Shown: positions 5,566 to 10,503 of the stretch, piece by piece
Layout: the number at the start of each line of letters is the position of its first letter
Position numbering within the stretch: the first letter of the stretch is position 1
Origin: a bacterium
GTDB taxonomy: Bacteria; Atribacterota; Phoenicimicrobiia; Phoenicimicrobiales; Phoenicimicrobiaceae
Assembly: GCA_018819665.1 (NCBI GenBank)
Contig: JAHJOY010000099.1
Span: 1-10,503, forward strand
Length of the DNA stretch: 10,503 nt
Direction: 5' to 3'
Made by a program: the position numbers and the translations under genes
Notes under the pieces: model-generated
What the model was told of the DNA's origin: nothing
The model's database searches: none
Seen by the model: the letters and a program-made list of their open reading frames with translations, nothing else

Positions 5566-8228
5566 GTACGAAGAAATATGTCTATTTTTTTGATGAAGGA
5601 AAAGGGGATATGAAATCCATTTTAGGAGGAAAAGGTGCAGGTCTGGCAGAAATGACCCGAATAAGCCTTCCCGTTCCTCAGGGATTTACTATAACTACAG
5701 AGGTATGTGTTGAATATTATAAAAAAGAAAAAAAATACCCTCAAGGATTAGAGGAGCAGATAGAGGAAAATTTAAAGAAGTTAGAACAGATATCTAAAAA
5801 AGCATTTGGAGATTCCAAAAATCCTTTGTTAGTCTCAGTTCGTTCCGGTGCACTAATTTCCATGCCCGGTATGATGGATACAATTCTAAATTTAGGATTA
5901 AATGATGTTACTATTCAGGGAATTGTCGAAAAAACAAAAAATGAGCGTTTCGCTTACGATAGTTATCGACGATTTATGCAGATGTTTGGAAATGTAGTTT
6001 TGGGCGTTGAGCATGATAAGTTTGAATTTCTTTTGGAAGAGCTCAAAAAAGAACTTAAAATAAAATTAGATACGGAAATTGACTGTGAAGGTCTGAAAAT
6101 ATTAGTGGAGAGATACAAAAAACTGATTAAAAAAGAGACCGGAAAAGATTTTCCTCAAGAACTTAAAGCTCAATTAAAGATGGCTATAGATGCTGTGTTT
6201 AATTCCTGGAACACTAAAAGGGCGGTAACTTATCGTAGGATTAATAAAATTCCCGATGATTTGGGGACAGCAGTAAATGTTCAAGAGATGGTTTTTGGCA
6301 ATATGGGAGAAGATTCAGGAACAGGGGTTGGATTTACCAGAAATCCTTCTACCGGAGAAAAAGAAGATTACGGAGAATATCTTCTGAATGCCCAGGGAGA
6401 AGATGTGGTTGCAGGTATCAGAACACCTTTGCCTTTATCTAATCTCAAAAACGATTTACCGGAAGTATATGAAGAACTTATTAAAATAGTTACACTTTTA
6501 GAAAAACATTATAGAGATGTTCAAGATTATGAATTTACCATAGAAAAAGGAAAACTTTACTTGCTACAGACCAGAACCGGGAAAAGGACCGCCCAGGCCG
6601 CTCTTAAAATTGCTGTTGATATGGTAGAAGAAGGAATAATTTCCAAAGAAGAGGCAATCTTAAGGATAGAACCCAATCAATTAAATCAACTTTTACATAG
6701 AAGAATAGATCCAAAAGCAAAAGTGGAAGTAATTGCCAAGGGATTACCGGCTTCTCCGGGTGCTGCTTATGGAAAAGTGGTCTTCACCGCTGATGAAGCA
6801 GAGGAATTAGGAAAGGAAGGAGAAAGGGTAATATTGGTAAGAACAGAAACTACTCCAGATGACATCCATGGTATGGTAGAAGCCCAGGGTGTCCTTACCA
6901 GCAGAGGAGGTATGACCAGTCATGCGGCAGTAGTAGCAAGAGGCATGGGGAAGGCTTGTGTAGCCGGTTGTAGTGTTTTAAATATTAATACAAAAAAAGA
7001 GATTATTTCTGTTAATGATTTAGTAATAAAAAAAGATGAATTTATCACTATAGATGGCGGAACCGGTGAAGTATTTCTGGGAAAAGTTCCTACCATTGAA
7101 CCGAAAATGAGCAAGGAATTTGAAACCCTGCTATCCTGGGCTAACGAAGTAAAACGCTTAGGTGTATACGCTAATGCCGATACACCGGAAGATGCGAAAA
7201 AGGCTAGAGAATTAGGGGCGGAAGGTATAGGACTTACCAGAACAGAGCATATGTTTATGGAACAAGACCGGTTACCTATTGTACAAAAAATGATAATGGC
7301 CGATACCCAAAAAAGCAGAGCAGAGGCCTTAGAAAAATTACTGCCTATACAGAAGGATGATTTTTTGGGCATTTTAAAGGCTATGGAAGGATTACCGGTG
7401 ATTATCAGACTTCTCGATCCCCCGCTTCACGAATTTTTACCCAATCTGGAAGATACTTTAATAGAAGTGAATACTTTAAAATTAAAAAATATAGATTCAG
7501 TAGAACTTGCTAAAAAGGAAAAACTATTAGAAATAATTAAATCTTTACACGAAATGAATCCAATGTTAGGACTTAGAGGATGCAGATTAGGTTTATTATA
7601 CCCGGAAATATATGAGATGCAGGTAAAAGCTATAATTGAGGCTGCGATAGAATTAACTAAAAAGGGAATAAAAGTAAAACCTGAAATAATGATTCCTCTG
7701 GTTAGTCATATAAACGAGTTTAAACCGATATGCAAAAGAGCCAGAAAAATTGCCGATGAAAAGATAAAATCTGCAGGGGTAAAATTAGAATATAAAGTGG
7801 GGACTATGATTGAGTTACCACGGGCTGCTTTAACTGCTGATAAGATAGCAGAAGAAGCTGAATTCTTTTCTTTCGGTACCAATGATTTAACCCAGACAAC
7901 TTTTGGTATAAGCCGGGATGATGCTGAAGGAAAATTCTTAGTAAAATACGTTGATGATAAAATTTTAGAAGATAATCCTTTTGAGGTTTTAGATCGCGAA
8001 GGAGTAGGACAATTAGTTAAGCTGGGTACAAAGTTAGGAAGGGAAACCCGTCCTAACTTAGAAGTAGGGATTTGCGGAGAGCACGGCGGAGAACCACAAT
8101 CGATAGAATTTTTTCATTCTGTGGGCTTAAACTATGTGAGTTGTTCGCCTTTTAGAGTTCCCATTGCCCGATTAGCAGCTGCCCAGGCGGTAATAAAAGA
8201 AAAAAAATTAGAGATAAAACAAAAATGA
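5562..8228 (+). CDS. ppdK: Pyruvate, phosphate dikinase
   Basis: Reversible cytoplasmic reaction: pyruvate + ATP + Pi to PEP + AMP + PPi, used in gluconeogenesis or, in PPi-using anaerobes, in glycolysis. The 888 residues are full length. The N-terminal ATP-grasp part (about 1-350) has GGKGAGLAEM and SVRSGALISMPGMMDT. The phosphohistidine domain has GGMTSHAAVVARGMG with catalytic His454 and Thr452, the residue PDRP phosphorylates. The C-terminal TIM barrel (about 520-885) has EGIGLTRTEHMF, LRGCRLG, FSFGTNDLTQTTFG and GICGEHGGEP, where Cys838 corresponds to the catalytic Cys831 of the Clostridium symbiosum enzyme. AAGGAGG at 5551-5557 lies 4 nt before the ATG, inside the end of the regulator gene. 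hppA follows after 93 bp and may consume or use the PPi that PPDK handles. Confidence 0.98.
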   Translation: MSTKKYVYFFDEGKGDMKSILGGKGAGLAEMTRISLPVPQGFTITTEVCVEYYKKEKKYPQGLEEQIEENLKKLEQISKKAFGDSKNPLLVSVRSGALISMPGMMDTILNLGLNDVTIQGIVEKTKNERFAYDSYRRFMQMFGNVVLGVEHDKFEFLLEELKKELKIKLDTEIDCEGLKILVERYKKLIKKETGKDFPQELKAQLKMAIDAVFNSWNTKRAVTYRRINKIPDDLGTAVNVQEMVFGNMGEDSGTGVGFTRNPSTGEKEDYGEYLLNAQGEDVVAGIRTPLPLSNLKNDLPEVYEELIKIVTLLEKHYRDVQDYEFTIEKGKLYLLQTRTGKRTAQAALKIAVDMVEEGIISKEEAILRIEPNQLNQLLHRRIDPKAKVEVIAKGLPASPGAAYGKVVFTADEAEELGKEGERVILVRTETTPDDIHGMVEAQGVLTSRGGMTSHAAVVARGMGKACVAGCSVLNINTKKEIISVNDLVIKKDEFITIDGGTGEVFLGKVPTIEPKMSKEFETLLSWANEVKRLGVYANADTPEDAKKARELGAEGIGLTRTEHMFMEQDRLPIVQKMIMADTQKSRAEALEKLLPIQKDDFLGILKAMEGLPVIIRLLDPPLHEFLPNLEDTLIEVNTLKLKNIDSVELAKKEKLLEIIKSLHEMNPMLGLRGCRLGLLYPEIYEMQVKAIIEAAIELTKKGIKVKPEIMIPLVSHINEFKPICKRARKIADEKIKSAGVKLEYKVGTMIELPRAALTADKIAEEAEFFSFGTNDLTQTTFGISRDDAEGKFLVKYVDDKILEDNPFEVLDREGVGQLVKLGTKLGRETRPNLEVGICGEHGGEPQSIEFFHSVGLNYVSCSPFRVPIARLAAAQAVIKEKKLEIKQK

Positions 8229-8232
8229 TTCA

Positions 8233-8264
8233 CCGATTATCCAATTGGCCAATTCTCCCATTAG
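8233..8264. repeat. Octamer array, CCAATTNN-type x4
   Basis: Four in-phase 8-bp units between ppdK and hppA: CCGATTAT, CCAATTGG, CCAATTCT, CCCATTAG. The middle contains a 12-bp perfect palindrome, AATTGGCCAATT (8243-8254). The array starts 4 bp after the ppdK stop. It shares period and position (immediately after a stop codon) with the CTGGTTAG array after hppA and roughly resembles its reverse complement. Confidence 0.6.
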
Positions 8265-8321
8265 AAAATTTTAGAAAATAAGAAAATGAAATGTAAATAA
8301 AAAGAAAGGATAAAATAATAT

Positions 8322-10286
8322 ATGCAAATTGAACTATTAATTCCTTTAAGTGGCATAATTGCCCTCATATTTGCTGTATTTCTTTCTATGAAGGTAATTA
8401 GAGAAAAACCGGGAAATGAATTAATGAAAGAAATATCAAATATGATTGAACAGGGAGCTATGGCTTTTTTAAAAAGAGAATATAGCGTTTTGGTATTTTT
8501 TATTATCATAGTTAGTCTTATACTGGGCTGGGTGAGGAGCCCAATTACCAGCTTATCTTTTGTGATGGGGGCAATTTGTTCCGGATTGGCAGGTTTAACC
8601 GGAATGAAAATTGCTACTAAAGCAAATTCGAGGACTGCTCATGCTGCTATAGAGGGAGGAATAACCAAAGCATTTAAAATTGCCTTTTCCGGCGGTGCAG
8701 TGATGGGTATGTCGGTAGCAGGTTTTGGACTATTAGGTTTAGGCATTTTATATTACTTCATCAGAGAACCGGAAATTATAAATGGGTTTGCTTTAGGCGC
8801 AAGCTCTATAGCCTTGTTTGCCAGAGTAGGTGGAGGAATATTTACTAAAGCAGCAGATGTGGGAGCTGATTTAGTGGGAAAGGTGGAAGTAGGGATACCC
8901 GAAGATGACCCTCGTAATCCGGCAGTTATCGCTGATAATGTAGGAGATAATGTAGGAGATATAGCAGGAATGGGTGCAGACCTGTTTGAATCTTACGTAG
9001 GTTCAATTATTTCCACTATGATTTTGGGTGGATTATTATTTGAAGGGACTAAGGGAATTATGTTCCCTCTATTGTTGGCTGCTTGTGGGGCAATTTCTTC
9101 TATTATAGGCACTTTTTTTGTAAAGACTAAAAGTGAAAAGAATTTACATAATGCCTTAACCAAAGGAACTTTGGCAAGCGGTTTTTTAGTTATTATTGCT
9201 TCTGCTTTTCTTTCTAATGTTTTATTTAATAGTTTAAATGTATTTTATGCCACTGCCGCTGGATTGATTGCCGGTATAATTATCGGATTAATAACTGAAT
9301 ATTATACCTCTTACCATTATCCTCCGGTAAAATCAATTTCTAAATCATCACTTACCGGAGCAGCAACTACCATTATTTCGGGATTGGCTGTCGGTATGCA
9401 AAGTACCGCTATACCACTAATCGTGATTGCCCTTACAGTTTTAGTTTCCTATAAATTCGCCGGTTTTTACGGTATTGCTGTTTCCGCGGTAGGGATGCTT
9501 TCGATAATCGGTATGACGGTTTCCGTTGATTCCTATGGTCCGATTGCTGATAATTCGGGTGGAATTGCCGAAATGGCCGGGCTGGATCCCAAGGTTCGAA
9601 AAATTACCGATTCATTAGATGCTGTAGGAAATACTACAGCTGCTATCGGAAAAGGTTTTGCTATCGGTTCAGCAGCATTAACTGCTTTGGCTCTATTTTC
9701 AGCTTATTGTAAATCTGTAGGATTAGAAACCATAAGCATAACTAATCCGATAGTGGTAGCAGGGATGTTTATAGGTGGTCTTTTGCCTTATCTTTTTTCT
9801 GCTTTAGCCATAAATGCGGTAGGGAAAACAGCTTTCTTAATGATAGAAGAAGTTCGAAGGCAATTTAGAGAAATACCTGGCCTGAAAGAGGGAAAGGCTA
9901 AACCGGATTCTGCGAGATGTGTAGATATTAGCACTAAAGGAGCTTTAAAAGAGATGGTATTGCCCGGGTTGTTAGCCATAGTATCACCTATAGCAGTAGG
10001 ATTAGTTCTTGGTCCTGAAGCCTTGGGGGGTATGTTGATTGGAGCGGTGTTAGTAGGAGTATTGTTGGCTATAATGATGGCCAATTCCGGAGGAGCTTGG
10101 GATAATGCCAAAAAATATATTGAAATGGGAAATTATGGGGGGAAAGGCACAAAAGTCCATGAGGCCGCTGTTATAGGTGATACTGTAGGCGATCCTCTTA
10201 AAGATACTGCCGGTCCTTCTATGAATATATTGATTAAAGTTATGTCCATAGTCGCTCTGGTGTTTGTTCCTCTATTTATTAAATAG
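8322..10286 (+). CDS. hppA: Membrane-bound pyrophosphatase, K+-dependent, probably Na+-pumping
   Basis: Integral membrane ion pump that hydrolyses PPi to 2 Pi and moves Na+ or H+ out of the cytoplasm. The 654 residues are full length for a protein of about 16 membrane helices; the first hydrophobic segment is near residues 4-23. Active-site motifs are DVGAD (Asp179, Asp183), EDDPRNPA, DNVGDNVGD (205-213), SVDSYGPIADN and the C-terminal GDTVGDPLKDTAGPS. Ala440 and Gly443 in GNTTAAIGKG are the residues of K+-dependent enzymes (K+-independent ones have Lys and Thr). Glu223 in ADLFES occupies the position of Glu246 of the Na+-pumping Thermotoga maritima enzyme, so Na+ transport is likely; a dual Na+/H+ type or a related H+ subclass cannot be excluded. 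AAAGGA at 8305-8310 is the ribosome site. No clear separate promoter is seen, so readthrough from ppdK is possible. Confidence 0.97.
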   Translation: MQIELLIPLSGIIALIFAVFLSMKVIREKPGNELMKEISNMIEQGAMAFLKREYSVLVFFIIIVSLILGWVRSPITSLSFVMGAICSGLAGLTGMKIATKANSRTAHAAIEGGITKAFKIAFSGGAVMGMSVAGFGLLGLGILYYFIREPEIINGFALGASSIALFARVGGGIFTKAADVGADLVGKVEVGIPEDDPRNPAVIADNVGDNVGDIAGMGADLFESYVGSIISTMILGGLLFEGTKGIMFPLLLAACGAISSIIGTFFVKTKSEKNLHNALTKGTLASGFLVIIASAFLSNVLFNSLNVFYATAAGLIAGIIIGLITEYYTSYHYPPVKSISKSSLTGAATTIISGLAVGMQSTAIPLIVIALTVLVSYKFAGFYGIAVSAVGMLSIIGMTVSVDSYGPIADNSGGIAEMAGLDPKVRKITDSLDAVGNTTAAIGKGFAIGSAALTALALFSAYCKSVGLETISITNPIVVAGMFIGGLLPYLFSALAINAVGKTAFLMIEEVRRQFREIPGLKEGKAKPDSARCVDISTKGALKEMVLPGLLAIVSPIAVGLVLGPEALGGMLIGAVLVGVLLAIMMANSGGAWDNAKKYIEMGNYGGKGTKVHEAAVIGDTVGDPLKDTAGPSMNILIKVMSIVALVFVPLFIK

Positions 10287-10322
10287 TTAGTTGGTTATCT
10301 GGTTAGCTGGTTACCGGTTAAA
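10283..10322. repeat. Octamer array, consensus CTGGTTAG x5, starting at the hppA stop codon
   Basis: Five in-phase units: ATAGTTAG, TTGGTTAT, CTGGTTAG, CTGGTTAC, CGGTTAAA. The TAG stop of hppA (10284-10286) lies inside the first unit. Same consensus and orientation as 1491-1530. Confidence 0.75.
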
Positions 10323-10323
10323 A

Positions 10324-10354
10324 AAGCTGAAGCCAGAAGACAGGTTCGTATCTC
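10324..10354. repeat. Degenerate heptamers plus a single CGTATCTC unit
   Basis: Three loosely similar 7-bp units, AAGCTGA, AGCCAGA and AGACAGG (10324-10344), are followed by CGTATCTC at 10347-10354, a unit of the 1454-1488 array. The heptamer reading is weak alone; the shared AGAAGACAG and CGTATCTC words with the recO-glyQ gap support it. Confidence 0.4.
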
Positions 10355-10384
10355 ATGGAGAAAATAATAATGCATAACATGTAG

Positions 10385-10405
10385 GGGCAGACCTTGTGTC
10401 TGCCC
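10385..10405. repeat. REP-like GC-rich hairpin, copy 1
   Basis: GGGCAGAC (10385-10392) and GTCTGCCC (10398-10405) form a perfect 8-bp stem with a 5-nt loop, preceded by TGTAG. It is much richer in GC than its surroundings and resembles the dispersed 'GTAGGGGC...GCCC' palindromes of many environmental bacteria. No T-tract follows, so it is not a classic terminator, although it could protect the hppA 3' end. Confidence 0.75.
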
Positions 10406-10424
10406 GTAATGAGCAATCTGTAAG

Positions 10425-10442
10425 GGCTCGATTTACCGAGTC
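10425..10442. repeat. REP-like hairpin, copy 2 (degenerate)
   Basis: GGCTCG (10425-10430) pairs with CGAGTC (10437-10442) with one G-U, loop ATTTAC. It is preceded by TGTAAG, matching TGTAGG ahead of copy 1, so the two hairpins share a TGTARGGGC head and lie in the same orientation 40 bp apart. Confidence 0.6.
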
Positions 10443-10481
10443 AGTATTAATGAAAGTTAAATCTGTCTAAATAAATTTGAA

Positions 10482-10503
10482 CGCAATACTCGGTACGCAA
10501 TAC
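10482..10503. repeat. Heptamer array CGCAATA/CTCGGTA, cut by the window end
   Basis: Units CGCAATA, CTCGGTA, CGCAATA and a following C in exact 7-bp phase, so ACGCAATAC is repeated at 10481 and 10495. It resembles the CTCGATA/CTCAATA array at 1575-1609. The rest lies beyond the window. Confidence 0.6.

Noticed and set aside
6920..7372. 150-codon open frame on the - strand inside ppdK
   Set aside because: It is antisense to conserved PPDK sequence and has no family resemblance or ribosome site; a shadow frame. The other - strand frames within glyQ, glyS, the regulator and hppA were rejected for the same reason.
8243..8254. AATTGGCCAATT palindrome as an operator
   Set aside because: The palindrome arises from adjacent CCAATT octamer units, and no regulator or promoter is visible beside it.
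8229..8321. Separate promoter for hppA
   Set aside because: No -35/-10 pair with acceptable spacing was found; AT-rich hexamers such as TAAAAT at 8311-8316 lie between the ribosome site and the start codon.
10356..10385. Short ORF starting at the ATG of CATGGAG after hppA
   Set aside because: It ends after nine codons, has no ribosome site and resembles no known peptide.
10385..10405. Intrinsic terminator for hppA
   Set aside because: Good stem but followed by GTAATGAGC rather than T residues; better explained as a REP-like palindrome.

Overview
The window comes from an AT-rich bacterium with compact, co-directional housekeeping genes, all on the + strand. Gene order follows the Bacillus/Clostridium block cdd-(era)-recO-glyQ-glyS-PDRP, with ppdK and a membrane pyrophosphatase behind it. 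That order, the low GC, the strong AGGAGG ribosome sites and the anaerobe-type pyrophosphate enzymes point to a Firmicutes-like or related anaerobe, for example an uncultured lineage such as Atribacterota. The lineage is inferred; no marker in the window settles it.

Layout. 1-105: last 34 codons of a DUF3048 (YerB-like) protein. 115-188: a perfect 30-bp inverted repeat just ahead of the cdd ribosome site. 209-1369: cdd and recO, 18 bp apart, with the usual era gene missing between them. 1370-1746: a gene-free stretch built from short in-phase 7-bp and 8-bp repeat arrays, a candidate terminator, then a consensus sigma-70 promoter and a leader of about 94 nt. 1747-8228: glyQ, glyS, the PPDK regulatory protein and ppdK, packed with tiny gaps or overlaps as one operon. 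8229-8321: a short gap with another octamer array. 8322-10286: hppA. 10287-10503: octamer and heptamer arrays and two REP-like hairpins, no gene seen.

How the genes fit. GlyQ and GlyS form the alpha2beta2 glycyl-tRNA synthetase, which releases pyrophosphate. PPDK interconverts pyruvate + ATP + Pi with PEP + AMP + PPi. The regulatory protein switches PPDK by phosphorylating the Thr next to its catalytic His; Thr452 and His454 are both present. The membrane pyrophosphatase has residues typical of K+-dependent, Na+-pumping enzymes, so it could turn PPi into an ion gradient. The segment reads as a PPi-linked energy module attached to a translation operon.

The coding genes are ordinary. The less ordinary material lies between them: the 30-bp hairpin, the tandem REP-like hairpins, and a recurrent family of 7-mer and 8-mer arrays that appears at three of the gene junctions and nowhere I can see inside genes.
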